A DNA stretch of 64,000 nucleotides, from assembly GCA_029838195.1 (NCBI GenBank), contig JALGVJ010000001.1:186001-250000 (forward strand), given 5' to 3'. The notes under the pieces are model-generated. The model was not told the DNA's origin, made no database searches, and saw only the letters and a list, made by a program, of their open reading frames with translations. How positions within the stretch are numbered: the first letter of the stretch is position 1; each line of letters begins with the position of its first letter. This stretch comes from Promethearchaeota archaeon. GTDB taxonomy: Archaea > Asgardarchaeota > Lokiarchaeia > Sigyniarchaeales > SOKP01. The translations under genes were made by a program, and so were the position numbers. Shown here one piece after another: positions 17,379 through 25,921 of this stretch.

Positions 17379-18740
17379 TTACAAAATTTCTTCTTTTGAT
17401 AACTCCCTTAATCTCTCCTTGAATATTCTTTCTGTTTCCTCCATCTCCGGAATAACATTCTTCAGCACGGATATCCAGAAAAGAGGAATTAATATCCAGA
17501 AAAAAATTGAAATCATCATTCCATATACCAGCCCAAATGCATCTGCTACTAAAGAGCCAATCAGAGGACCAATAGCCCGCCCAATTATGTCAAAAAAATT
17601 AGAGGTCGCAAGCACTGTACCTCTATGTTCCGGTAAATTGATGTCAACCACGGTGGCGTACCAAGAGCCATTCACAGCTCCATTCACGAAGAGTCCTATC
17701 ATAAAAAATAAGATCATGATCACTGCACCTGGTATTAGAAAGAGATCTCCAAAACTAGCATTGTCTTGAAGCTCAAAAGGAATAATTAGAGCAATAAAAA
17801 CAAACGGAATGGGCACGAGATTTCCCATCAGAGCTAATAAGACCCGGGCTCTTTTTTTCCCTTTTTTAAATAAATTATCGCCTATAAATCCAAAAATGAC
17901 CGTGCCGATTAATGAGCTAAGAATCACGAAAAACAAGATAATTAGAGAGATTCCTTCGGGAACGTTGTGGTATTCTGACATGTAATAAAAGAGAAGGAAT
18001 GTGATGATGCCTGTAGGAATGGTATCCACGAAATTGACTACGAGCCAAAAATTGCATTTTTTCTTGAATATCATTTTTAAATCGGAGATTCTAATGCGAT
18101 AGGTGTAATCAATCACTTCTTTATCCAATAGATAAGAAAAATCTTTACCGATGCGTGAGGGTTCTTTAAAAAAAAGCAAGATTAAAACAGCATTGAATAA
18201 ACCGGCTAAACCAATAATGAAATAGGACAATCTCCAGTCGATGGGTCCCATTATAGTGGCAATTAATAAGCCGATGATCATTCCAAGAAGAGAAGCTATT
18301 GAAAAAAAGGAGTATCCTTTCGAGCGGTCTTGTTGTTTCACGAGATCTCCGATGAGAGAAAAGATGGAGGGAATAATGGCTCCATAACCCACGCCCACTC
18401 CGCTAGCTAAGAAAAAAAATAAAATGTATCCTACAAAATCGGGGGAAATGAGCATGATAAACATGGAAAAGATGGAATAGAGTAAAGTTCCAGAGACCAA
18501 GATCCACTTGCGAACAACTTTATCAGCGAGATAGCCGAAAATTGCAAGGGAGATGGCAGCAACAAGGGTGAAGGTGAATGTTAGCAAGCCCAGTTGAGCA
18601 GTTTGTCCTTGGAAACCAAAATAATAAGACATTCGTTCTAGATTGGGAGAAATCAAGCTTTGCGTGGAACTAATTAAAGAAACAATGACAACGAAGAGCG
18701 ATAAGGAGAGAAGGGAGGAATCTTTTGTTGTGGATGTCAT
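17379..18740 (-). CDS. MFS transporter, 12 TM
   Basis: A 453-residue major facilitator superfamily protein with about 12 hydrophobic helices. The MFS loop 2-3 signature appears as GYLADKVVRKW (about 64-74), and the equivalent loop in the second half as GFIGDNLFKKGKKR. The central cytosolic loop (about 190-225) is charged, and the C-terminus is Glu/Arg-rich. The second half is more hydrophobic and includes a conserved DIIGRAIGPLIGSLVADAFG stretch. The substrate is unknown; similarity is generic to drug/sugar-phosphate antiporter groups. It is divergent from the coiled-coil zinc-ribbon gene (138 bp between starts). Confidence 0.85.
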   Translation of the reverse strand: MTSTTKDSSLLSLSLFVVIVSLISSTQSLISPNLERMSYYFGFQGQTAQLGLLTFTFTLVAAISLAIFGYLADKVVRKWILVSGTLLYSIFSMFIMLISPDFVGYILFFFLASGVGVGYGAIIPSIFSLIGDLVKQQDRSKGYSFFSIASLLGMIIGLLIATIMGPIDWRLSYFIIGLAGLFNAVLILLFFKEPSRIGKDFSYLLDKEVIDYTYRIRISDLKMIFKKKCNFWLVVNFVDTIPTGIITFLLFYYMSEYHNVPEGISLIILFFVILSSLIGTVIFGFIGDNLFKKGKKRARVLLALMGNLVPIPFVFIALIIPFELQDNASFGDLFLIPGAVIMILFFMIGLFVNGAVNGSWYATVVDINLPEHRGTVLATSNFFDIIGRAIGPLIGSLVADAFGLVYGMMISIFFWILIPLFWISVLKNVIPEMEETERIFKERLRELSKEEIL

Positions 18741-18878
18741 GGAATCACGTTTTTTAAAAATAATTTGCGAGTTTTATTATTAAGAGATGGGGTAAGAAAA
18801 ATTTTATTTATTAATTTTTATATAGAGTTTAGATTAAATATTTTTTATACTAAAAATTAACCATCGAGTATGTGAAAA

Positions 18879-20102
18879 ATGAGTAAAGATATAAAAAATT
18901 TGATCGATAAGGTCGAGGAAGAAACTAATACGAGGATTGAATTGGAGAAAAAAATCGAAGCATTAAATGAGGAGATCGTGCGGTTAAAAAGCATCATAGA
19001 GGAGCAGAATGCGTTGATCGAGCAGCAAGATAAAATGAGCTCGAATATTCCTCCCGATGTAGCAGTACTAAAGGATATGGTTATGAAAAAGAGACAAGAA
19101 TTAGAAGAAAAAGATAAAGAAATTGAAGAGCTTCAAAATGAGCTCCTTACTTTAAAGGAAAAAGGAGCCTCTACAGCGGTATCGGTGAATTCTAAATCGT
19201 TTTCTGAGGAATTAGAAAATGCCAAGCAATTAATTCTTCAATTAACGGAGGAGAATAAGATGTACAAGCTAAATGAAGAGCAATCACAGAAAATTATCAA
19301 GAATTTAATGGATAAAAATGAAGAATACAAGAAAGAGATAGAACTCTTGAAAGCTAAATCTGAAATTCCTGCTCCTGTTCCTACTCCCACTTCCGAGTCG
19401 GAAGAAGTAAAACGATTGAAAGCAGAAAATGCGGATTATAAAAATCAAATTAGTTCTCTCAAGGAACGAATTGAATTACTTGAAACTTCAATCACAAGTT
19501 CCACGGGCGGAGTAGAAGAAGAGTTGAGGCACCAGATTGATAACTTGCGGGAAGAAAATTCAAAATTGAAAAAAGAAATTTTCCTCTTAAAGAAACGATT
19601 AGAAAAGGTGAAAGCTCTTTCAGAAAAACCGGAAGTGATCTCACGCGAACCCATTAAAAAAGAATATGAAGAATTCATTGTAGAATCAGCGCAAGAAAGG
19701 GTCGAAGAAGTGGAAGAGATTACCGTAAAACCCTCAGAAATCTTAGCTAAACAAAGAGCAATGGGGAAAGTTAGTGAGGAAATAGAGCCAATTAAGGAAG
19801 AATCCATGGAATTAATGGCTCGTTCTGAAGAAATGAAAGAAATTTCAACTCCTGCTTCCCCTACAGAGATCGGTCCTGAAATTGAATCAAAATCCATTCC
19901 TTCCTTAGAAACTTCCAAAGAAATATTAGTAGTTTCAGAAATAGAGGGCCATCGCAAATGTCCTAAATGCGGAAATACTAATCGAAATAAGATCCATGAA
20001 GAATTAGACAAATCTAATATCATAATGGCTTATCCTAGAATGTACGGAAAGAAATATCGTTGCGGAGACTGTGGTTGCGAATGGAAGATCCGACAAGAAT
20101 AA
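18879..20102 (+). CDS. Long coiled-coil protein with C-terminal zinc ribbon
   Basis: A 407-residue protein. Residues 1-235 are almost entirely heptad-like Glu/Lys/Leu coiled coil, broken by a Pro-rich linker near 165-175. Residues 236-355 are acidic and probably disordered, and the last 45 residues form a zinc ribbon with CPKC (361-364) and CGDC (395-398). The ribbon resembles the TFIIS/RPB9 type and those of many archaeal proteins of unknown role. There is no signal peptide, so it is cytosolic. It could be a scaffold, with the ribbon binding nucleic acid or a partner. I recognise no named family, and the function is unknown. Confidence 0.75.
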   Translation: MSKDIKNLIDKVEEETNTRIELEKKIEALNEEIVRLKSIIEEQNALIEQQDKMSSNIPPDVAVLKDMVMKKRQELEEKDKEIEELQNELLTLKEKGASTAVSVNSKSFSEELENAKQLILQLTEENKMYKLNEEQSQKIIKNLMDKNEEYKKEIELLKAKSEIPAPVPTPTSESEEVKRLKAENADYKNQISSLKERIELLETSITSSTGGVEEELRHQIDNLREENSKLKKEIFLLKKRLEKVKALSEKPEVISREPIKKEYEEFIVESAQERVEEVEEITVKPSEILAKQRAMGKVSEEIEPIKEESMELMARSEEMKEISTPASPTEIGPEIESKSIPSLETSKEILVVSEIEGHRKCPKCGNTNRNKIHEELDKSNIIMAYPRMYGKKYRCGDCGCEWKIRQE

Positions 20103-20301
20103 CCTTTTAGAAAAAAAATGAAAAAACATTTCCATTTTTTGAACCCAATTCGCTATTTTAATTTAATCCTTGAATAGTAAATTTTTACTAATTTTCTTTC
20201 TTGGATTTCTCCCAAGAATTCAATTTATTTTAAATTGTCAAAATAACCTTGAGTTAAAAAATATATTAAAAAAAAGCAAATGTTTAGGCATTAATTTTGC
20301 T

Positions 20302-20799
20302 CTATTCTCGAAGTGAGCGAGTACTTTTTATTTTTTTATTATTGTTTATTAGCTCTTCTAACCTGTTTACGTGGTTTAGCATGGTTTGGTAAAATTCATC
20401 CAAGAGATCTCGTAGACGGTTTTTGATGATGGGAAGGTCCATAATATCATATACATATAAATATCCTCGCTTACCACCAGCATGTTGCATTTTTTTGATA
20501 GTGTTAAATTTTTTAAGTGAAATTCGTGTTCTCTTTATTAAATCCAAGGATAATAATGTTTTCAGCGTTTTTTGAATGGTGCTTCGATCTTTTCCTAGTT
20601 GCCGTTCTAATTCAAGAGTACTGACATGATCGTGTCTTAATATATAACAAAAAATTTCAGTCTCTAATGGATTTAACCCTAATATGCATTTAAAAAGTTC
20701 GTGTTCTTGTGAACATTTTATTGAGGAAGAAGACTTGTCATCATTATTTCCTGCTTTTAAGCCGTTTAACCTTGCCAATTGCTTGTTAATGATTTCCAT
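20302..20799 (-). CDS. TrmB/MarR-type winged-helix regulator
   Basis: A 165-residue putative transcription regulator. A winged helix-turn-helix spans about 40-105: LNPLETEIFCYIL opens helix 1, STLELERQLGKDRSTIQKTL is the helix-turn-helix with the typical DRSTIQ recognition start, and LLSLDLIKRTR leads into the wing. A helical C-terminal segment (about 125-160) probably dimerises. The TrmB-like architecture is common in archaea. It lies 52 bp downstream of thioredoxin on the same strand, so it may be co-transcribed and redox-related, but it shows no cysteine pair that would suggest direct redox sensing (only Cys29, Cys38 and Cys51). Confidence 0.75.
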   Translation of the reverse strand: MEIINKQLARLNGLKAGNNDDKSSSSIKCSQEHELFKCILGLNPLETEIFCYILRHDHVSTLELERQLGKDRSTIQKTLKTLLSLDLIKRTRISLKKFNTIKKMQHAGGKRGYLYVYDIMDLPIIKNRLRDLLDEFYQTMLNHVNRLEELINNNKKIKSTRSLRE

Positions 20800-20851
20800 A
20801 ATTCTAAAACCATTTAATTTTAGAGCCTTGTATACAAATTAATGGCTTGGT

Positions 20852-21262
20852 TCAAGAATCACCGGATTTGAGTTTCATTAGAATATTTTTCATCATGTCA
20901 TAATTCATGGCTCCCACAGCTTTATGGATGACATTTCCATTCTTTATAAAGAGCGTCGTGGGAATTCCCGTAATGCCGTAATAAGCGGCTAATCGTTGCT
21001 GCTCGTCCACGTTTATTTTCGTGAATATAAACTCCTCTTGATATTCTTGATGGAGTTTTTCAAAAACGGGCGCAAATATGCGACATGGAGCACACCACGT
21101 TGCCCAAAAATCGATAATGATGATTTTATCCTTGTATTTATTCAGTAGTTCTCTAAATTGCTCTTCTGCTTGGATGTTAATGATCTCTTTAGGCATAGCT
21201 TGCTGCACCATTAATTTTTTCATTTTTTCTATTCTTATTCGTTCTAATTCATCGTCTGACAT
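20852..21262 (-). CDS. trxA: Thioredoxin
   Basis: A 136-residue thioredoxin with the active site WCAPC (56-60) after the IIIIDFWATW strand, and the cis-proline segment GITGIPTTLFIKNG. The fold is complete. An N-terminal extension of about 25 charged residues, including MKKLMVQQAM, precedes it. It reduces protein disulfides in the cytosol. WCAPC instead of the more common WCGPC is found in many archaeal and bacterial thioredoxins. The TrmB-like regulator follows on the same strand. Confidence 0.93.
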   Translation of the reverse strand: MSDDELERIRIEKMKKLMVQQAMPKEIINIQAEEQFRELLNKYKDKIIIIDFWATWCAPCRIFAPVFEKLHQEYQEEFIFTKINVDEQQRLAAYYGITGIPTTLFIKNGNVIHKAVGAMNYDMMKNILMKLKSGDS

Positions 21263-21452
21263 TTTTAAAAGGAATGATTTTTTTTTTCACAACTTAAGAA
21301 TTAAAGAAAAAGATCCTTAAAAAGGTTTTTTCCCATGAAATATAAAATTATTAAAAAAGACAAAAATAAAATTTAATTGCGAAAAAAAGACTTAAAAGAT
21401 TAAGTCACTATGTAAAGGGTATATCAACAATAAATCATTCTCAATACCTACT

Positions 21453-22205
21453 ATGAAAATTCATTCCTTATTCATCTTGGATGCCGGAGGCTGTTGCTTT
21501 TATAGCAGGAATTTTACGAATGATTTTAATTTAAATGTTAATTTAATCACGCCGTTTTTTTCCGCCATCATTACCTTTGCAGAAAATGTCATTGCAAGAA
21601 AAATGGAAATTCTGGAAATGGGAGACTTGCGATTTGTATTTAAAAAAAGAAACAAGTTCATTTTTGCAATATTGGCGGATTCTACCGTTAGTATTCTTTT
21701 CATCCACTCGCGATTAGACCGGGTCATGAATGTTTTTTTTGATTTATATTATAAGCCGGAGTACCTTGATTCTTGTAGAGAAATCGAAGATCCGGAACTC
21801 GACAAGATGATTGATTCAATAATCAAGGGAGAAGAAGAAATTCTCAAAAATAAAGAATTTTATCAAAAAGTAATTGATTTATTTAAGGAGCAAATTTCCA
21901 AGAATGAGATAATTGGGGCGTGTTTATTAACCACAAAGGGAAATATCATCTACTCCTCCCTACCAAATCAAATATTGCTTGATTCCCTACATGAATTGGA
22001 AATTCGATTCATGACGGGAGTGGAATCTCTGCCAGAGTTATTCTATCAATTAGAAAATGGACAAAAAGTGTTTTCAAAAATCATTCATGTTGATAAGGAA
22101 GATATCGATTTTTTAATCGTACTTTTATTTGAAACATCCGTCCCTCTCGGAATGGCAGAATTGAACCTCATGAAGGTGGGAAAAATGATAAAAAATCTCG
22201 TCTAA
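21453..22205 (+). CDS. Two-domain longin/roadblock-like protein
   Basis: A 250-residue protein. The N-terminal 100 residues have the beta-beta-alpha-beta-beta-beta pattern and opening sequence (IHSLFILDAGGCCFYSRNF) of longin domains such as adaptor sigma/mu and TRAPP subunits. After an acidic linker (about 105-140), the C-terminal part has a second longin- or roadblock-like pattern: strand GACLLTTKGNIIYSSLP, a helix, then FLIVLLFETSVPLGMAEL. In Asgard genomes such domains are thought to partner with small GTPases and membranes. There is no membrane segment or signal peptide. The longin call is by pattern, and the second domain is less certain. No GTPase is directly adjacent, but several are within the window. 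Confidence 0.65.
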   Translation: MKIHSLFILDAGGCCFYSRNFTNDFNLNVNLITPFFSAIITFAENVIARKMEILEMGDLRFVFKKRNKFIFAILADSTVSILFIHSRLDRVMNVFFDLYYKPEYLDSCREIEDPELDKMIDSIIKGEEEILKNKEFYQKVIDLFKEQISKNEIIGACLLTTKGNIIYSSLPNQILLDSLHELEIRFMTGVESLPELFYQLENGQKVFSKIIHVDKEDIDFLIVLLFETSVPLGMAELNLMKVGKMIKNLV

Positions 22206-22335
22206 TTCTTTTTTTCCAATTAGCTAAATTTTTATAAAATCATGAACCCATGCGAAATATTTTTAACATACGACTCAAATTTAAGCTTAAGAAATTACTA
22301 TTACAAAAGGAGTTAAAAAACTTACCCTTTCTCAC

Positions 22336-23610
22336 GTGTTCATCATGTATGATGTCGCTATTATAGGTGCGGGTGTAGCGGGGTCGTCATTTGCATTAAA
22401 AATCGTGAACCATGCGAAAACGGTATTAATTGAAGAGCAAGATTTTGATAAAAACATCCCCATTAGAACGAATATATTTGCGGAGCATAATCGACCCTAT
22501 CTTAAAGAAGTGGATTGGAATGATAAAAACATTTTTCCCATTCCTCACTTGCGCTCCAACTACATGGCAGATACCGCTAATGGCGTGATTGATTCTACTA
22601 AATTTGGAATCCCATTAGGAAATATTTGCTATACGGATCGCCTCATCGAATTTTTAATTACTCAATTTAAGGATAAAGGAGGAGAAACCAAATTTGGCGT
22701 GAAAGTGAAAAGAGTAAATCGAAAAGGAGATCATATTGAACTCACATGTGATAACGGAGAAGTCATTTCAACTAAATTTTTAGCAATTGCTACTGGCTCG
22801 CATGATTTCAATTTACAAAAATCTCTTGGTTTTGGTGTTCCCGATCAATACATGGGAATTTGCGTTCACTTACACGGGGAGGAGGCTCAATTGAATGAAA
22901 ACTTGAAGTGGCAGTACGTGTTTCATTTAAATCCTAAAATTAGCACGAATGGTCCATTTTTTATCAATAAAGGCGTCGAAAGAGCATTCGTGGGCTTTCT
23001 TGGAAAAATGCACGATTCTCCTTCGGATTTAAAGGATAAATTAGAGAGAATCTTGCAAAACTATAAGCGAATCCAACCATGCATTAAAAATCTAAAAAAA
23101 GGCTCAGATGTAACTATTGGAAAAATCTCTAAGCATCCCATTAAAGAATTTTCGGGCGATAGAATGTTGATTCTTGGAGAAGCCGCAGGACTGGTAACAT
23201 CTTTTTTTTATGAGGGGATCTTGTGTGGTTTAGTGAGTGCTCAGGTTGGAGCAGATACCATAATTCCCTTGTTAGAAAAAGAAAGCTCTTTTTCAAAGCA
23301 TGAATTGAGAGTTTACGATTCGGAAATCCATCGAATTTTGCTAAAGAATTATTTCAGAAATGGAAATGCGTGTGAATATCTATTTTATACCGATGCCTCC
23401 TACGTGAGGTCCTTGTGGAATCACTATTGTGAGTTAATTGCTACCGATATCACTTCTCAACGCTACATTTATGAAGCGTATATTAATCAAGACCTCGCTA
23501 ATCATGATATCAATAAAGATCGATACGTGGGAGAAAAGCTCTTTGCTAAATTACCTGCCTTGTCCAAAATCACCCTTTCTCCTCGTTTCTTAAGAGCCAT
23601 GATGATTTAA
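22336..23610 (+). CDS. FAD-dependent oxidoreductase, geranylgeranyl reductase family
   Basis: A 424-residue flavoprotein. The N-terminal Rossmann motif DVAIIGAGVAGSSFA (6-20) binds FAD, and the second FAD motif GDRMLILGEAAGLVTSFFYEG lies near residue 276. This layout fits the geranylgeranyl reductase / p-hydroxybenzoate hydroxylase-like family; in archaea members reduce the isoprenoid chains of membrane lipids, but many have other substrates. The ATG at 22345 (Met4) is an equally good start. Flanking genes do not specify the substrate. The C-terminal 90 residues are less family-like. Confidence is good for a flavoprotein and moderate for lipid reduction. Confidence 0.75.
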   Translation: MFIMYDVAIIGAGVAGSSFALKIVNHAKTVLIEEQDFDKNIPIRTNIFAEHNRPYLKEVDWNDKNIFPIPHLRSNYMADTANGVIDSTKFGIPLGNICYTDRLIEFLITQFKDKGGETKFGVKVKRVNRKGDHIELTCDNGEVISTKFLAIATGSHDFNLQKSLGFGVPDQYMGICVHLHGEEAQLNENLKWQYVFHLNPKISTNGPFFINKGVERAFVGFLGKMHDSPSDLKDKLERILQNYKRIQPCIKNLKKGSDVTIGKISKHPIKEFSGDRMLILGEAAGLVTSFFYEGILCGLVSAQVGADTIIPLLEKESSFSKHELRVYDSEIHRILLKNYFRNGNACEYLFYTDASYVRSLWNHYCELIATDITSQRYIYEAYINQDLANHDINKDRYVGEKLFAKLPALSKITLSPRFLRAMMI

Positions 23611-23770
23611 ACGAAAATAAATGAGCCTTTCTGTCCATAGAAAAAAGGAAATCTTCTGGGGAGGTATTTTTCAAAAACTTTTTTTTATGAGGAGTGTCTA
23701 CCATCATTTCCGCCTTAATTTCATGGGACGTTCGTGTTAGTAGAACAAAAAAAGTGTATTTTAAGGAAAT

Positions 23771-23778
23771 ATTTATAA
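23771..23778 (+). promoter_or_regulatory. BRE/TATA promoter of the 7TM operon
   Basis: ATTTATAA preceded by the purine-rich AAGGAAAT (23763-23770) fits an archaeal TATA box with a BRE. Transcription would start near 23800, giving a leader of about 45 bases to the ATG at 23844. That ATG is preceded by AGGAGG at 23833-23838, one of the strongest ribosome-binding sites in the window. Confidence 0.5.
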
Positions 23779-23843
23779 GATTTCTTAGATCTTAAATTCA
23801 TATTTAACGTGACGATGGGTCATTCTTATATTAGGAGGATATC

Positions 23844-24341
23844 ATGTTCTCACAAAAAGCAATTTTATGTAAGTTGGGGGGATACGTGAATGCTAATCCC
23901 GAGATCGTTAGTTCCTTTCCACCATTAGAAGAATCGGAAAAAGATTATCAGGAATTATTACAAAAATGTTTTCCAATAGGGTCAAAACCAGGGACCTTTG
24001 CCATTAATAAATATAAAAAGGATAATTTACTTTCTTTCATTTTTAAAATCAAGAAAGAAGATGGAAGGGATGATTTATTATCTTTTTCTATCCTGATTGA
24101 CAAAAAACTCGAGGCGGAATATTATAAACCCATAGTCGAAGAAATTATTACCTCATTAAATAATGCCGGTATTTTAAACGAAGATACTCTAATTAAATAT
24201 CACCAAGAAATATATGAATCCATCAATCAAGAAAAAGATTTAAAAATAGAATCCCTCTCCATCCCCTTATCAAAACTTTTTAAAACTATCAACGCGAAAA
24301 TTAAAAAAGAAAAACCACAGCTCAAGGGGAGTTTTTTTTAA
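23844..24341 (+). CDS. Small soluble protein, possible uDENN/longin-like module
   Basis: A 165-residue soluble protein, first gene of a compact operon with two 7TM proteins (its TAA abuts the next ATG). No family is certain. Its first 90 residues recall the upstream DENN (uDENN, longin-fold) pattern: a strand, then EIVSSFPP (20-27), a KCFP motif (41-44), a strand-rich LLSFIFKIKKEDGR (62-75) and LLSFSILID. In eukaryotes DENN proteins activate Rab GTPases or act in Rag/Arf regulation. Context with 7TM proteins and an Arf-like GTPase 3' makes a GTPase-linked role attractive but unproven. Residues 90-165 are helical and charged. A simple Asgard-specific protein is the alternative. Confidence 0.55.
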   Translation: MFSQKAILCKLGGYVNANPEIVSSFPPLEESEKDYQELLQKCFPIGSKPGTFAINKYKKDNLLSFIFKIKKEDGRDDLLSFSILIDKKLEAEYYKPIVEEIITSLNNAGILNEDTLIKYHQEIYESINQEKDLKIESLSIPLSKLFKTINAKIKKEKPQLKGSFF

Positions 24342-24995
24342 ATGGAAACTGAAGCATTATATATTGCGTTCAAAACGATAGCTAATATTTCTTCGATAAT
24401 TGTTGTACCTATCATGACGAGCATTATTGGACGAAGGTTATGGAACGAATATAAGAATTTTAAAAAAATTAATGTTATAAGGTTGTTAACCTTTTGTATT
24501 TTTCTCTCGTTCTCATGGACCAATCTCTGGGAATTTTTATATGAAACCAGTCCTCTCGCACCGCTATTACCTAGTTATGTTAATTCTCCTAATGCTGTTC
24601 AAGATATCACGTTATATTCCATAGGAATAGGATTCATGGTTACTTTTGCTCTAACATTAACCATTTATGCAAACAAGTTGGAAGCATTTTATCTCGCTCC
24701 GCTTTCCTTTTATCTAGGGATCTTGATATATTATATAGCAACCGGCAATGTGAATTTTCATGCATATTATGTTTACGGTTGTGCAATAGTTGGTTTAATC
24801 TTTTTTTATGTAACGGGATTTCGCCTAAAAGATGATGGGCCTTTAGGTTTAGGAATTCTTTTTACCATTACCTATATTTCTTTAATTTTTTCTGATACAT
24901 TAATCGGAGAGATTTTCTTTTTAGCCTCATTAATATTTGGAGCGTTTTTTAGTTTAGGTTATTTTAATGTTTTTAAAAGCGTGGAGGAAAATTAA
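24342..24995 (+). CDS. Seven-TM membrane protein, locus A first copy
   Basis: A 217-residue integral membrane protein with seven hydrophobic segments (about 11-33, 45-67, 89-113, 115-133, 138-158, 166-182, 185-206). Loops are short and there is no extra domain. I recognise no family; it lacks rhodopsin's retinal lysine context and histidine kinase modules. The start directly follows the stop of the preceding soluble protein, and the next 7TM gene begins 1 base after its stop, so the three are surely translated together. The pair of small 7TM proteins parallels the 7TM-longin pair at 54.7-56.9 kb. A receptor or membrane anchor for the soluble partner is inferred. Confidence 0.7.
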   Translation: METEALYIAFKTIANISSIIVVPIMTSIIGRRLWNEYKNFKKINVIRLLTFCIFLSFSWTNLWEFLYETSPLAPLLPSYVNSPNAVQDITLYSIGIGFMVTFALTLTIYANKLEAFYLAPLSFYLGILIYYIATGNVNFHAYYVYGCAIVGLIFFYVTGFRLKDDGPLGLGILFTITYISLIFSDTLIGEIFFLASLIFGAFFSLGYFNVFKSVEEN

Positions 24996-24996
24996 A

Positions 24997-25656
24997 ATGA
25001 TTCTCATTATAATAATGGCAATATTCAATGTCATGTTTATAGGAATTATTTCAATAATTATTTTCAATGAAATCAAAAAATGGAAAAGCATTCACAATCA
25101 AATTCTCTTATTTATAATTTGTTATTTAATTATTGTTATCGTTCACGCAGTCTGGCAAACATTTTATGAAATTTTCAATTTTCAAGAAATCTTTAAATTA
25201 ATTGACAATTTAACTGTTTTTAATTTCTTTTATTTGCTTTTACTCTTGTTCGCCACAGAAATTGTCTTATATATAAACGGTTGGAAAATGTTATATTCAA
25301 TTCCTCTTATCGCGTGCTTTTTTATCGCTTATGGCATGATCATGAATGAAAGTGTGATTGTAATAGATTATTATTTAGGAATAGTGGTGAGTAATGCGAT
25401 AATTTTGGTTTTAATCTACGAGGGCTATAAAAATGAAAGTGGAACAGTATTTAGCACCGGTATTTTCATGTTCCTTTTTGGACTGGGATTTTATCCCAAT
25501 TTTCTCTTTCCCGGTATATTAATTAAATTTTTAGGAAGCATGGTATTATTATTCGGATCTTTTGGCCTTTTTGAGCGAATGATTTTTATTGACGAAGAAA
25601 GAGAGCAAAAGATAAAGAACACGTGGATTGCGAAAATTGTAGACTTAAAGGAATAA
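24997..25656 (+). CDS. Seven-TM membrane protein, locus A second copy
   Basis: A 219-residue membrane protein with seven segments (about 1-26, 35-58, 72-95, 97-115, 125-144, 150-169, 174-193) and a charged cytosolic-type tail of about 25 residues. A longer frame starting at 24967 exists, but GGAGG at 24983-24987 places the real start at the ATG at 24997, leaving a 1-base gap to the upstream stop. It is the last gene of the three-gene operon. Size and topology resemble its neighbour although the sequences differ, suggesting an ancient duplication or a heteromeric pair. Function is unknown. The Arf-like GTPase begins 265 bp further on under its own promoter. Confidence 0.7.
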   Translation: MILIIIMAIFNVMFIGIISIIIFNEIKKWKSIHNQILLFIICYLIIVIVHAVWQTFYEIFNFQEIFKLIDNLTVFNFFYLLLLLFATEIVLYINGWKMLYSIPLIACFFIAYGMIMNESVIVIDYYLGIVVSNAIILVLIYEGYKNESGTVFSTGIFMFLFGLGFYPNFLFPGILIKFLGSMVLLFGSFGLFERMIFIDEEREQKIKNTWIAKIVDLKE

Positions 25657-25869
25657 AAATTTCAATATTTAAATCGTTTGTTAAGTTAAGTTAAGCATAT
25701 CAATTCTATTTTTTATTATGATTCAGTTTTAAATTCTAATAAAAGGTTTTTCTAATTATATAGCTTTTTTCTCGAAAACAAAATGGTATTAATCTTTACA
25801 CGTGAGGATAGAACAAAAATTCCTCAACTTGTTAATATATTTATCTCTTTAGTCTTTATATTTTTTAAC

Positions 25870-25894
25870 AAGATCTAATCTTCGATTAGATCTT
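25870..25894 (+). promoter_or_regulatory. 11-bp perfect inverted repeat in the Arf-like gene promoter
   Basis: Perfect inverted repeat with arms AAGATCTAATC (25870-25880) and GATTAGATCTT (25884-25894) around the loop TTC, followed by a T-run. It lies 27 bases before the GTPase ATG and just downstream of two TATA-like sequences (about 25832-25842 and 25854-25861), so it overlaps the predicted transcription start. It may be an operator for a dimeric regulator or an RNA hairpin in the leader; a terminator for the upstream 7TM operon is the third option. Confidence 0.5.
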
Positions 25895-25921
25895 TTTTAA
25901 ACACTCTCCTATAGGATTATT

